A stretch of 64,000 nucleotides of DNA, from positions 620,001-684,000 of the forward strand of contig NC_010505.1 in the NCBI RefSeq assembly GCF_000019725.1, written 5' to 3'. The notes under the pieces are model-generated. The model was not told where the DNA came from. It saw nothing but the letters and a program-made list of their open reading frames with translations, and did not search any database. The DNA is from Methylobacterium radiotolerans JCM 2831. GTDB taxonomy: Bacteria; Pseudomonadota; Alphaproteobacteria; Rhizobiales; Beijerinckiaceae. Every line of letters begins with the position of its first letter. Positions within the stretch are counted from its first letter, which is position 1. The position numbers were made by a program, and so were the translations under genes. Positions 48,499 through 57,599 of this stretch are shown piece by piece.

Positions 48499-49575
48499 TC
48501 AAGCCAGCTGCTTGAGCGGGATGTCGATCTCGACGGTCGTACCCGGACCGGCATCCGCCCAGGCGATCGTCCCGCGCATCTGCCGGACCACCATCTCCAC
48601 GAGATTGCGACCGAAACCCGCCGGGTTCGGCGCCGCCGCGGCGACGCCGACGCCGTTGTCGCGGATCGTCATGTGCATCCCGCCATCGGTGCGGCGGGCG
48701 ACGATCGACACGCGTCCCTCCCGCTCGTCCGGGAAGGCGTGGCGCAGGGCGTTGGCCGTCAGCTCGTGGATCATCAGCGCGAGGGGGGCCGCCATCGCGG
48801 CGGCCACCGCGATCGGTTCGACATCGGCCTCCACCCGGCGCCGCTCCGGGTCGAGGCCGGCATTCATGTCGGCCAGGAACTCGGCCGCGAAGTCGCCGAG
48901 GTTGAAGTGCGTGCAGTCGCCCTCGGAGTAGAGCATCCGGTGCGCCGTCGAGAGGGCGCCGATCCGCTCCGCCATGCCCTGGAGCGCGTCCCGCGCCTCG
49001 CCCTCGGGCGTGCGCCGCGCCTTCAGGAGCATCAGCGAGGAGATCACCTGAAGATTGTTCTTCACCCGGTGATCGACCTCGTGCAGCAGGGCGGTCTTCT
49101 GCTCCAGGGCCGCTGTCAGGTCCTGGGTCCGGGCCGCGACGAGGCGCTCCAGCTCGTCGTTGGTGCCGCGCATCGCCACTTCCATCTGGTGGACGTGGGT
49201 CATGTCGGCCTGGGCGGCGTAGAAATAGGCGAGCCCCTCCGCGTCGCGCACCGGGGTGATGGTCATCGCGTTCCAGAACGACGACCCGTCCTTGCGGTAG
49301 TTCAGCAGCTCCACGGAGATCGGCTCGGCGGCCTCGACGGCCGAGCGGATGCGCTGCACCGTCGACCGGTCGGTGGCCGGGCCCTGCAGCATGCGGCAGT
49401 TGCGCCCGACGATCTCGTCGGCGGCGTAGCCGGTGGCGGTCAGGAACGCGTCGTTGGCCCAGGCGATCGGGTTGTCGGGGGCGCGGGCATCGGTGATGAC
49501 CATCGGCGACGGGCTCGACGCGAACGCGTCGACGAGCGTCGCGAGGGGCGGACCGGTCTCGGATCGGGCACTCAA
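48499..49575 (-). CDS. LOV-domain sensor histidine kinase (HisKA_2 type)
   Basis: A 358-residue cytoplasmic protein with a TTG start; an upstream stop excludes an ATG. Residues 20-127 form a PAS domain with the LOV signature GRNCRMLQG: Cys60 is placed to form the flavin adduct, and NYRKDGSSFWNAMTITPVRD completes the FMN site. A coiled-coil (residues 130-160) leads to HEVDHRVKNNLQ with phospho-His169. The ATPase domain has MIHELTANALRHAF (N box) and IRDNGVG (G box). It should autophosphorylate in response to blue light; LOV-HisKA_2/HWE kinases are known from Brucella and relatives. Confidence 0.92.
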   Translation of the reverse strand: MSARSETGPPLATLVDAFASSPSPMVITDARAPDNPIAWANDAFLTATGYAADEIVGRNCRMLQGPATDRSTVQRIRSAVEAAEPISVELLNYRKDGSSFWNAMTITPVRDAEGLAYFYAAQADMTHVHQMEVAMRGTNDELERLVAARTQDLTAALEQKTALLHEVDHRVKNNLQVISSLMLLKARRTPEGEARDALQGMAERIGALSTAHRMLYSEGDCTHFNLGDFAAEFLADMNAGLDPERRRVEADVEPIAVAAAMAAPLALMIHELTANALRHAFPDEREGRVSIVARRTDGGMHMTIRDNGVGVAAAAPNPAGFGRNLVEMVVRQMRGTIAWADAGPGTTVEIDIPLKQLA

Positions 49576-49778
49576 CGCATCATTCCACAGTCAGGCGGTG
49601 ATCCCGTTCGTCCGGCGGCGCCACCATCGCGCTCCGACCGCGGGACGTGGACACCGCGTTAAGCAAGCTTCTACCAAGATTGGGGCGCAAGACAGCACGA
49701 TCCAGCGAGAACAGGTGCGGCGTAAGGCTGCCACGATTTCGCGGGATCAAGGCCACGAACGCTCAGGAGTTCCATGCC

Positions 49779-51164
49779 ATGGCGAACCAGCCACAGGCGA
49801 CGCGTCGCTTCCGGCTCCGCGACATCGTCGAGGACCGGCGGATCGTGCTCATGCTGGCCCTCGGATTCTCGTCCGGCCTGCCGCTGCTCCTGGTGCTGGG
49901 GACCTTCACGCTCCGCCTCGCCTTCTCGGACATCGACGTGCGGGCGATCGGCCTGTTCAGCTACGTGGCGCTGCCCTACTCGCTGAAGTTCCTCTGGGCA
50001 CCCGCCATCGACCGCCTGAACGTGCCGGTGCTGAGCGCCCGCCTCGGGCGCCGCCGCGCCTGGATGGTGACGACGCAGGCCGCGGTCGCCCTGTGCCTGA
50101 TCCTGATGGCCTTCTCGGATCCGAAGACGAACCTCGCGCTCCTGGGCCTCGGGGCCTTCCTGGTGGCGTTCTGCGCGGCCAGCCAGGACGTCGTGATCGA
50201 CGGCTGGCGCATCGACGCCGCCGGCAGCGACTTCCAGGGCATCCTGGCGGCGACCTCGAACCTCGGCTACCGCATCGGCCTGATCACCGCCGGCGCGGGG
50301 GCGCTGTTCATCGCCGCCGCGGGGGGCTGGATGCTGGCCTACCTGATCATGGCCGCGCTCATGCTGGTCGGGATGATCGCCGCCCTGCTGGCCCCGGCCT
50401 TCGACGCGCCGCGCGCGGCGCGAGCCGAGACGCCCGGCCGGTCCCGGTTCTGGTCGATGCGCCGCGCCATCCTGGAGCCGCTGACCGAGCTGCACGGCCG
50501 GTTCGGCGGCGCGCTCTGGGGCATCCTCCTGCTCGTGGCCCTGTTCCGGCTGCCCGACTTCCTGTCCGGCGTGATGGCGAGCCCGCTCTACCGGACGCTG
50601 GGCTTCGACCTGAAGGAGATCGCCACCGTCACCAAGCTCTACGGCATCTGGGTCGGCATCGCGGGCGGCTTCGCGGGCGGCTGGGCGCTGGCACGGCTCG
50701 GCCTGTTCCCGACGCTGCTGCTGGGCGCCTTCCTGGCCGCCGCCTCGCACCTCGCCTTCGCGTGGCTGGCGGCCGGCGCGCCCGAGATCTGGCGCCTGAC
50801 GGTGGCCATCTCCATCGAGAATTTCTGCGGCTCGTTCGCGGGGATCGTGCTGATCGCCTACATGTCGAGCCTCACCAGCCCGGCCTACGCGGCGACGCAG
50901 TACGCGCTGTTCTCCTCGCTCTACGCGCTGCCGGGCAAGCTGATCGCCGGCTCGTCGGGCTTCGTGGTCGCGGCGATCGGCTATCCGGCCTTCTTCGTCA
51001 TGACCTCCCTGGTGGGAATCCCCGTCCTGGCGCTCTGCCTGGCGGTCGGGCGGCGGAGCGGGCGGGCGGAGGCCGCGGCGCCGGCGCGGGACGCCCAAGA
51101 GCCGGGGAACCGCATCCCGGGGCCCGAGCTTCCTACCACGGCGCGCGCCCCGGGGGCCGCGTGA
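49779..51164 (+). CDS. ampG: AmpG-like muropeptide permease (MFS)
   Basis: A 461-residue protein from the ATG at 49779, with ribosome site AGGAG 9 bases upstream. It has about 12-14 hydrophobic segments and family blocks RIVLMLALGFSSGLPLLL, LPYSLKFLWAPAIDR, GRRRAWMVTTQ, FCAASQDVVIDGWRID and AYMSSLTSPAYAATQYALFSS. AmpG imports anhydromuropeptides from the periplasm for recycling. A C-terminal Ala/Pro-rich cytoplasmic tail is present. Divergent from the LOV kinase. Confidence 0.92.
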   Translation: MANQPQATRRFRLRDIVEDRRIVLMLALGFSSGLPLLLVLGTFTLRLAFSDIDVRAIGLFSYVALPYSLKFLWAPAIDRLNVPVLSARLGRRRAWMVTTQAAVALCLILMAFSDPKTNLALLGLGAFLVAFCAASQDVVIDGWRIDAAGSDFQGILAATSNLGYRIGLITAGAGALFIAAAGGWMLAYLIMAALMLVGMIAALLAPAFDAPRAARAETPGRSRFWSMRRAILEPLTELHGRFGGALWGILLLVALFRLPDFLSGVMASPLYRTLGFDLKEIATVTKLYGIWVGIAGGFAGGWALARLGLFPTLLLGAFLAAASHLAFAWLAAGAPEIWRLTVAISIENFCGSFAGIVLIAYMSSLTSPAYAATQYALFSSLYALPGKLIAGSSGFVVAAIGYPAFFVMTSLVGIPVLALCLAVGRRSGRAEAAAPARDAQEPGNRIPGPELPTTARAPGAA

Positions 51165-51189
51165 GCGGGACAGATCCAGGGATCGACGG

Positions 51190-52128
51190 ATGAGCACGAG
51201 CGACCTCACCCTCGCCGGCGAGACGCTGCCGGCGGAGACGCCAGAGACGGTGCTGAGCGACGCGGATCTCGCCGCCCTGCGCCGTGCCGTGCAGGTGCTG
51301 GAGCGACCGAGCCTCGCGGCGCGGCTCTCCGCGGCGGCCGGCGCGCCCCTCGACATCATCGGCCGATCGCTGCCGGCCCCGGTCACCGAGGCGGTCAGCC
51401 GCAGCACCGAGGTGGCCATGCGGGGGGCGCTGCGGGTCGCCCTGGCGACGCTGCCGCGCAAGGAGCTCGTCCCGGCCGAGGGCGAGGGGTTCGGCGCCGT
51501 CGCCGCGAAGGCCGAGGGCCGTCTCGCGCGGCTGCTCGGCTCGGGCGACGCCAAGCACAAGGCGATGGCGGCGCTCTCGGGCGCGGTCGGCGGCGCGTTC
51601 GGCCTCGCCACGCTGGCGGTCGAGCTTCCGGTCTCGACCACGCTGATGCTGCGCTCGATCGCCGAGATCGCCCGGGAGGAGGGGGAGAATCTGGAGACGC
51701 CCGAGGGCGCGCTCGCCTGCGTGCAGGTCTTCGCCCTCGGCGGCCGGGCCATGGCCGAGACTGAGGCGGGCTCGGCGCTCACCGAGAGCGGCTACTTCGC
51801 GGTCCGCGCCGCCCTGGCCAAGACGCTGTCGGAGGCCGCCCGCTACGCCGGGAGCAAGACGCTCCTCGACCAGTCGGCGCCGGCGCTGATCCGTTTCACC
51901 GCCCAGATCGCGGCGCGCTTCGGTCTGGTGGTCTCCCAGAAGGTCGCCGCGCAGGCGGTGCCGATCCTCGGCGCCTTCGGCGGGGCGGCGGTCAACACCG
52001 CCTTCATGAATCACTTCCAGTCGACCGCGCGGGCGCATTTCACCGTGCGGCGGCTGGAGCGCGCCTACGGTGCCGCCGCCGTGCGGGCCGCCTACGAGGT
52101 CGAGAAGGCGGCCCTCGGGATTGCTTGA
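51190..52128 (+). CDS. EcsC-family protein
   Basis: A 312-residue protein matching EcsC: LERPSLAARLSAAAGAPLDIIGRSLP, LSGAVGGAFGLATLAVELPVSTTLMLRSIAEIARE and the C-terminal AAQAVPILGAFGGAAVNTAFMNHFQSTARAHFTVRRLE. The Gly/Ala helices may associate with membrane. In Bacillus EcsC accompanies the EcsAB transporter, but the stand-alone family has no established function. Starts 25 bases after ampG and may be in its operon. Confidence 0.92.
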   Translation: MSTSDLTLAGETLPAETPETVLSDADLAALRRAVQVLERPSLAARLSAAAGAPLDIIGRSLPAPVTEAVSRSTEVAMRGALRVALATLPRKELVPAEGEGFGAVAAKAEGRLARLLGSGDAKHKAMAALSGAVGGAFGLATLAVELPVSTTLMLRSIAEIAREEGENLETPEGALACVQVFALGGRAMAETEAGSALTESGYFAVRAALAKTLSEAARYAGSKTLLDQSAPALIRFTAQIAARFGLVVSQKVAAQAVPILGAFGGAAVNTAFMNHFQSTARAHFTVRRLERAYGAAAVRAAYEVEKAALGIA

Positions 52129-52210
52129 TCCGCCCGCGGTAAAGCCGCAAGGATCCGCGCCATCCGCACGGGGCGGAGGCACGGAGGCGGCTCTGATCGG
52201 CAACGGCGAG

Positions 52211-52870
52211 ATGGTGGCCCGGCTGGCGATGGCGGCCCTGTTCGGCAGCGTGATCGGCCTGGAGCGGGAGCGGCTGCTCTGGGCGGCCGGCCTGCGGACC
52301 CACATGCTGGTCTGCGTCGGTTCCTGCCTGATCATGCTGGTCTCGGCCTTCGGCTTCGCCGACGTGCTGGGCGCCGAGCACGTCGTGCTCGACCCGTCCC
52401 GCATCGCCGCGCAGGTGGTCTCCGGCATCGGCTTCCTCGGCGCGGGGACGATCCTGCTGCGGGGCGAGGTCGTGAAGGGCCTCACCACGGCGGCGAGCCT
52501 GTGGGGCGTGGCGGCGATCGGGCTGGCGATCGGCAGCGGCCTCTACGTTCCGGCGCTGGCCGCGACCGCGCTCATCGTCGGCATCCTGGCCGGCGTGAAG
52601 CCCTTCGAGGAGCGCTGGCGCGACCGGATGCGCGCCCAGACGCTGCGGCTGACCGCCCGTCGGGGCACCATGTCGATCGACACCCTGCAGGCGGCGACGG
52701 GCGAGCGCGCCTCGCGCGTCCGGACCTTCACGGTCCGTCCGGGCCCCGACCCCGACCACGACGAGGTCACCATCACCTTCGTGCGCCTGTCGCGGACGAG
52801 CTTCGAGACGATCGCGGCGAAGCTGCGGGCGATGCCGGACGTCACCTCCGTCGACGTGGCGGAGAGCTGA
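52211..52870 (+). CDS. MgtC/SapB-family membrane protein
   Basis: A 219-residue protein from the ATG at 52211. About four or five membrane helices carry the family motifs LFGSVIGLERE, GLRTHMLVCVGSCL, RIAAQVVSGIGFLGAGTIL and VKGLTTAASLWGVAAIGLA. A C-terminal ACT-like soluble domain follows (VTITFVRLSRTSFETIAAKLRAMPDVTSVDV). The ribosome-like GGAGG sits about 30 bases upstream and better fits a CTG at 52193, so the start is uncertain. Members affect magnesium, acid or ATP-synthase physiology. Confidence 0.9.
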   Translation: MVARLAMAALFGSVIGLERERLLWAAGLRTHMLVCVGSCLIMLVSAFGFADVLGAEHVVLDPSRIAAQVVSGIGFLGAGTILLRGEVVKGLTTAASLWGVAAIGLAIGSGLYVPALAATALIVGILAGVKPFEERWRDRMRAQTLRLTARRGTMSIDTLQAATGERASRVRTFTVRPGPDPDHDEVTITFVRLSRTSFETIAAKLRAMPDVTSVDVAES

Positions 52871-52888
52871 CCGCGTCCGACGCGGTGC

Positions 52889-54418
52889 TCAGCGCGCCCC
52901 GGCGCCCTCGCCGTCGAGGAACAGGCGGTACGCCGGGTTCTCGGTCTCGTCGGTGGCCGGGTAGCCGAGCGCCTCGATGACGGCGTCGAACCGGGCGCGC
53001 TCGGCCGGCGGCACCGCGATCCCGGCGAGCACACGGCCGTAATCGGCGCCGTGGTTGCGGTAGTGGAACAGCGTGATGTCGAAGTCCGGGCCCAGCGCTT
53101 CTAGGAACTTCATCAGCGCGCCCGGCCGCTCCGGGAACTGGAAGCGGAACAGGCGCTCGTGCGCCACGCCGACGGCCCGGCCGCCGACCATGTAGCGGAC
53201 GTGGACCTTCGCCATCTCGTTGTCGCTCATGTCGAGGACGCGGTAGCCGGCCTCCCGCAGCGAGCCGATCAGCTCCTGCTTCTCGCGCTTGCCGCCGCCG
53301 ACGTTGATGCCCACGAAGATCTGCGCCTCGGAGCCCGGGGCGTGGCGGTAGTTGAACTCGGTGACGGCGCGCGGACCGAGCGCCTGGATGAAGGCGCGAT
53401 AGGCGCCCGGACGTTCCGGGATCGTCACGCCGATCAGGACCTCGCGCTGTTCGCCGATCTCGGCGCGCTCGGCGATGTGGCGCAGGCGGTCGAAGTTCAG
53501 GTTCGCCCCCGACGAGATCGCGATCAGCGTGCCGTCGCCGCCCTCGCGCTCGGCGTAGAGCTTGGCACCGGCGAGGCTCAGCGCCCCGGACGGCTCGGAG
53601 ACCGCGCGGGTGTCGTCGAAGATGTCCTTCACCGCGGCGCACATGGCGTCGGTGTCCACGGTGATGACCTCGTCGAGGTGCTCGCGGCAGAGCCGGAAGG
53701 TCTCCTCGCCGGCCTGCCGCACGGCGACGCCGTCGGCGAACAGGCCGACGCTGGGCAGGCTGACCCGGGTGTCGGCCGCGAGCGCCGCGGCCATGCAGGC
53801 GGCGTCCTCGGGCTCGACGCCGATCACCTTGGTGCCGGGCCGCAGGTACTTCACGAAGGTGGCGATCCCGGCGGCGAGCCCGCCGCCGCCCACCGGCACG
53901 AAGATCGCCTCGATCGGGCCGGTATGCTGCTCCAGGATCTCCTTGCCGATGGTGCCCTGGCCGGCGATCACGTCCGGATCGTCGAAGGGATGCAGGAAGG
54001 TCAGGCCCTGCTCGGCCTCGAGGATCTTGGCCTGCGCCAGCGCCTCGTCGAAGGCGTCGCCGTGCAGCACGACCTCGGCTCCGCGGGCCCGGCAGGCATC
54101 GACCTTGATGGAGGGGGTGGTGCGCGGCATCACGATCACGGCCCGCGCGCCGAGCTTGGCGGCGGCGAGCGCGACGCCCTGCGCGTGGTTGCCCGCGGAG
54201 GCGCAGACCACGCCGCGGGCGATCTGGTCGGGCTGCAGGCCCGACATCTTGTTGTAGGCGCCGCGCAGCTTGAACGAGAAGACCGGCTGGAGATCCTCGC
54301 GCTTGAGCAGGACCGGCCGGCCGAGCCGCTGCGTCAGGCGCGGCATCGGATCGAGGGGGCTCTCGATCGCCACGTCGTAGACGCGGGCGGTGAGGATCTT
54401 GCGGATGTAGTCCGTCAC
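52889..54418 (-). CDS. ilvA: Threonine ammonia-lyase, biosynthetic
   Basis: A 509-residue protein with a GTG start. The PLP enzyme domain (residues 20-325) has the Schiff-base Lys50 in FSFKLRGAYNKM and the phosphate loop PVGGGGLAAG. Two ACT-type domains follow (GVTIPERPGAYRAFIQALG and FPERPGALMKFLEALG), as in the isoleucine-inhibited biosynthetic enzyme. It deaminates threonine to 2-oxobutanoate for isoleucine synthesis. Confidence 0.95.
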   Translation of the reverse strand: MTDYIRKILTARVYDVAIESPLDPMPRLTQRLGRPVLLKREDLQPVFSFKLRGAYNKMSGLQPDQIARGVVCASAGNHAQGVALAAAKLGARAVIVMPRTTPSIKVDACRARGAEVVLHGDAFDEALAQAKILEAEQGLTFLHPFDDPDVIAGQGTIGKEILEQHTGPIEAIFVPVGGGGLAAGIATFVKYLRPGTKVIGVEPEDAACMAAALAADTRVSLPSVGLFADGVAVRQAGEETFRLCREHLDEVITVDTDAMCAAVKDIFDDTRAVSEPSGALSLAGAKLYAEREGGDGTLIAISSGANLNFDRLRHIAERAEIGEQREVLIGVTIPERPGAYRAFIQALGPRAVTEFNYRHAPGSEAQIFVGINVGGGKREKQELIGSLREAGYRVLDMSDNEMAKVHVRYMVGGRAVGVAHERLFRFQFPERPGALMKFLEALGPDFDITLFHYRNHGADYGRVLAGIAVPPAERARFDAVIEALGYPATDETENPAYRLFLDGEGAGAR

Positions 54419-54506
54419 GGTGTGGAGTCTCGGCCGATGCGCGGGGCGATGCCGGCCAGATAGACCCTCCGGCCCGCGGATGCGAGCGCGGCCCGCGCGC
54501 GGCAGG

Positions 54507-54854
54507 TCAGCCGAGGCGTTCCACCAGCGCCGCCACCCAGACGAGCAGCGCCGCCATCTGCGCCATGAAGGTGCCGGCGGAGGCGAGGTCCTTCACGGTG
54601 CCGATCATCGGGTGATGCCCCGGATGGACGTGGTCGCAGAGCTTCTCGACGGCGGTGTTCAGGAACTCCGCGGCCAGCATCAGCAGGAGGCTGACCATCA
54701 GGGCGACGCGCACCCAGAGCGTCGCGCCGAGGAACAGGGCGACCGGGATGCCCAGGGCCAGGAGCACGAGTTCCTGGCGCACGGCCCGCTCGGTGCGCGC
54801 GCCGTGGCGCAGGCCGCGCCAGGAGTTGAGGAAGGCGAGGACCAGGGCGTTCAT
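54507..54854 (-). CDS. dgkA: Diacylglycerol kinase DgkA-like
   Basis: A 115-residue membrane protein with three helices. Family motifs are SWRGLRHGARTERAVRQELVLLALGIP and the catalytic LLMLAAEFLNTAVEKLCDHV; KDLASAGTFMAQMAALLVWVAAL is the last helix. It phosphorylates diacylglycerol at the inner membrane, recycling lipid by-products of periplasmic glucan and LPS decoration. Its ATG overlaps the stop of the upstream AbrB-type gene. Confidence 0.92.
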   Translation of the reverse strand: MNALVLAFLNSWRGLRHGARTERAVRQELVLLALGIPVALFLGATLWVRVALMVSLLLMLAAEFLNTAVEKLCDHVHPGHHPMIGTVKDLASAGTFMAQMAALLVWVAALVERLG

Positions 54855-55909
54855 CGGATGGCGGCCTCCGGCACGGACCGGCTGATCCACTTGGCGAGCA
54901 GCGGGCCGGTGAGCAGCACCACGAACAGGCGCAGGGTCTGGACGGCGAGCACGAAGGAGACGTCCGCCTTCGAGCCGACCGCGATGATCGCCACCGAGTC
55001 GAGCCCGCCCGGGCTCGTGGCGAGGATCGCGGTCAGCAGGTCGATGGGCAGCAGCAGGGTCAGCCCCCAGCCCCAGGCCGCGCAGAGGGCGATGACCGAG
55101 GAGGTCGCCGCCAGGATGCCCGGCAGGGCGGTGACGGTCAGGCGCAGGGTCTCCCGGGTGAAGCGCAGGCCCACGTAGATGCCGATGCAGGCGTAGGCGA
55201 GTTCGAGGAGCGGCACCGGCAGCGCCATGCGCACGAGCCCGGTGGCGTGGAGCAGGCTGCCGAGCACCATCGGCCCGACCTGCGCGCCCGCCGGAACCCG
55301 CAGGGCGAGCGCCGCGCCCGCGCCCACGACGGCGACCGCGAGCGTCGCGAGCAGCGAGAGCGGGCCAGTGACCTCGCCCACACCGGCCGACGCGCCCGCG
55401 ACCGGCGTCTCCATCAGGAAGCGGGCCGCCAGCGAGGCCGAGAACACCACGGCGGCGACGCGCACGTACTGCATGAAGGCGACGAGGCGCGGATCGGCGC
55501 CGAAATCCTCGGCCATCGCCACCATGGCGGAGGCGCCGCCGGGGGAAGATCCCCAGGCCGCCGTGGTGCCGGGAAGCACGCGCAGGCGGGTCAGGATCCA
55601 GCCGACGAGGCCGCTGACCGCGACGGTGACCAGCACGACGGCGACGATGAGCGGCCCGTCCTCCAGCAGGGTCTGGGCGATCTGCCCGGTGACGGCGTGC
55701 GCGACGAGGCAACCGATCGCCGCCTGGGAGGCCTGGAAGGCGGCCCGCGGGACGCGCAGGCGCGACCCGCCGACACCGAAGGCGATGGCCGCGATCATCG
55801 GCCCGAGCAGCAGCGCGGCCGGGAACTGCGCCTGCATCAGGCCGTACGACACGGCCGCCGACGCGGCGGCGAGGGCGGCCCAGAGGCCGAGAGTGCGGAG
55901 AGGGGGCAA
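54851..55909 (-). CDS. AbrB-type (duplicated) membrane protein
   Basis: A 352-residue hydrophobic protein with a TTG start. It has about ten membrane segments arranged as two similar halves: GTTAAWGSSPGGASAMVAMAEDFGADPRLVAFMQYVR parallels LTAILATSPGGLDSVAIIAVGSKADVSFVLAVQTLR. The family is labelled AbrB/putative ammonia monooxygenase, but no catalytic evidence supports that name. A transport role is more likely. Translationally coupled to dgkA. Confidence 0.9.
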   Translation of the reverse strand: MPPLRTLGLWAALAAASAAVSYGLMQAQFPAALLLGPMIAAIAFGVGGSRLRVPRAAFQASQAAIGCLVAHAVTGQIAQTLLEDGPLIVAVVLVTVAVSGLVGWILTRLRVLPGTTAAWGSSPGGASAMVAMAEDFGADPRLVAFMQYVRVAAVVFSASLAARFLMETPVAGASAGVGEVTGPLSLLATLAVAVVGAGAALALRVPAGAQVGPMVLGSLLHATGLVRMALPVPLLELAYACIGIYVGLRFTRETLRLTVTALPGILAATSSVIALCAAWGWGLTLLLPIDLLTAILATSPGGLDSVAIIAVGSKADVSFVLAVQTLRLFVVLLTGPLLAKWISRSVPEAAIR

Positions 55910-56019
55910 GGCGACCGATCGGGAGAGGCCCGCTTCAGCCGGCAGGCGTCAGGCGCGCGCTATACCGCAATATTGGCCCTGTCACGGCAGAGTTTCGGCA
56001 CGGCGCCCCCGCGCCGGGC

Positions 56020-57510
56020 TCAGGGCTCGCGCGTCAGGGCCGCGAAGGCGGCGTCGAGCCGCGCCCGGGCGTCGGCCAGGCCCGTGCGGCGGGCGTCGAG
56101 CCAGTCGCGGTCGGTCCGCAGCCGCGTCTGCGCGGCGCCCAGCATCCGCCGGACCTCCGCGGGCTGCGGACCGCCGAGGCCCTTCGCGGCGTCGATCATG
56201 CCGCGGGCCGAGAGAGCCGCCCGGAAGCGGGCCTCGTCGAGGGGCAGGTCCGGCGTCAGCCCCGACCCCGCCGCGGCCTCGGCGTAGATGCGCCGCACCT
56301 CCGGGAAGGGCAGGTCGGCCGGGCGCAGGTCGTGGCTGCGGCCGTAGCTCACCAGCTCGGACGCGAAGTGGTGGCCGAGCCGGAACGGAACGTCGGCCTC
56401 GCGCTGGAGCGTGTCGGCGAGCTCGGTGGTGGTGGAATAGTCCGCCGCGACCTCGTCGGCGGCGCGCGCCCGGTCGACGACCAGCCCGTCGAGGACGTGG
56501 GTCCAGCGCCGGCACATCTCGGCGGCCTCGGCCAGGGTCCGCCCGGGCGGCTCGGCCTGGTTGCGCTTGTAGTCCGGCATGCCGGAATCGACGTTGTGCG
56601 CCATGATGACGAAGGCCTGCGCGGCCCCCACGACGTCGCTGGCCTTCATGCGCAGGCTGTAGAGCGCGACGGGGTTGCGCTTCTGCGGCATGATGCTGCT
56701 GGGCCCGGTCAGCGCGCCCTCCCGCAGCAGGATCCAGGGCCGGGTCTGGTGGTACTGCGCGTAGAGGTCCTGCGCGAAGCTGCCGGCCGTGGTGGCGAGG
56801 TTCGCCGCGAGCCCGGTCAGCTCGATCCCCATATCCATCGGCGCGAGCTGGCCGGAATCGTAGCTGTTCTCCACCGGCGCGTCGAAGCCGAGCAGCGCCG
56901 CCAGCCTCTCGCGGTTCACCGGGAAGCTCGACGTTCCCAGGGCGGCCGCGCCCAGGGGCGACAGGTTCAGCCGCGCCCAGGTCTCCCGGAGACGGTCCGC
57001 GTCGCGGGCGAGGACGGCCGCGTAGCCCAAATAGATGTGGCCGAGCGTCGTCGGCTGGGCCTGCACGCCGTTGGTGTAGGCCGGGACGATCGTGTCGGCC
57101 TCGCGCTCGGCCACGGTCAGCAGGGCCGCCCGGGTCTCGTCGAGCGCCTTGGCGAGGTTCAGGAGGCGGTCGCGCTGCTCGAGCTTCAGCACCGTCGGGA
57201 TGATGTCCTGGCGGCTGCGCCCGGAATGCATCCGGGTCGCGTCGGCGCCCGCGATGGCGGTGATCAGCGGCTCGATCCGCAGGTAGTCGTCCGGCCGCTC
57301 CGCACCCGGCTTCGCGGCGTCGGCGGCGACCCGGTCGAGGGCGCGGGCGATGGTCGCGCCCAGCGCCCGCGGCACGATGCCGGTCTCCACCGTCATGACC
57401 AGAGAGGCGCGGTTGATCTGGTCGATCCGGGCGAAGCTGTCCTTCGGCTCGGCGCAAGCCCCCGCGGGCACCAGCAGCGCCAGTGCGACCCAGACCATCG
57501 TGCGCCGCAT
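56020..57510 (-). CDS. Exported argininosuccinate-lyase-like enzyme with altered active site
   Basis: A 496-residue protein from the ATG at 57510. Residues 1-20 are a signal peptide (MRRTMVWVALALLVPAGACA) with both an AxA cleavage site and a weak lipobox, so it acts in the periplasm or at the envelope. The fumarase/ASL superfamily signature is intact (GPSSIMPQKRNP, residues 269-280). Two substrate motifs are altered: the canonical HTGRSRNDQ reads HSGRSRQDI (95-103), and the TH of YTHLQxAQP reads TN (Asn147). The loss of that His argues against ordinary argininosuccinate cleavage; a different elimination or addition reaction is plausible. No arginine gene is adjacent. Confidence 0.87.
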   Translation of the reverse strand: MRRTMVWVALALLVPAGACAEPKDSFARIDQINRASLVMTVETGIVPRALGATIARALDRVAADAAKPGAERPDDYLRIEPLITAIAGADATRMHSGRSRQDIIPTVLKLEQRDRLLNLAKALDETRAALLTVAEREADTIVPAYTNGVQAQPTTLGHIYLGYAAVLARDADRLRETWARLNLSPLGAAALGTSSFPVNRERLAALLGFDAPVENSYDSGQLAPMDMGIELTGLAANLATTAGSFAQDLYAQYHQTRPWILLREGALTGPSSIMPQKRNPVALYSLRMKASDVVGAAQAFVIMAHNVDSGMPDYKRNQAEPPGRTLAEAAEMCRRWTHVLDGLVVDRARAADEVAADYSTTTELADTLQREADVPFRLGHHFASELVSYGRSHDLRPADLPFPEVRRIYAEAAAGSGLTPDLPLDEARFRAALSARGMIDAAKGLGGPQPAEVRRMLGAAQTRLRTDRDWLDARRTGLADARARLDAAFAALTREP

Positions 57511-57599
57511 CGAGCCGCTCCCTGCCGTCTCGGTCCTGATAGACCCGTCGCGGCCCGCCTTCCTATTCACAACTGTATAATGCGGGCGTTTGCGGCGGC

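Noticed and set aside
54851..55909. Ammonia monooxygenase assignment
   Set aside because: The name attached to the family has no support; the sequence is a duplicated membrane protein without metal-site residues of AmoA.
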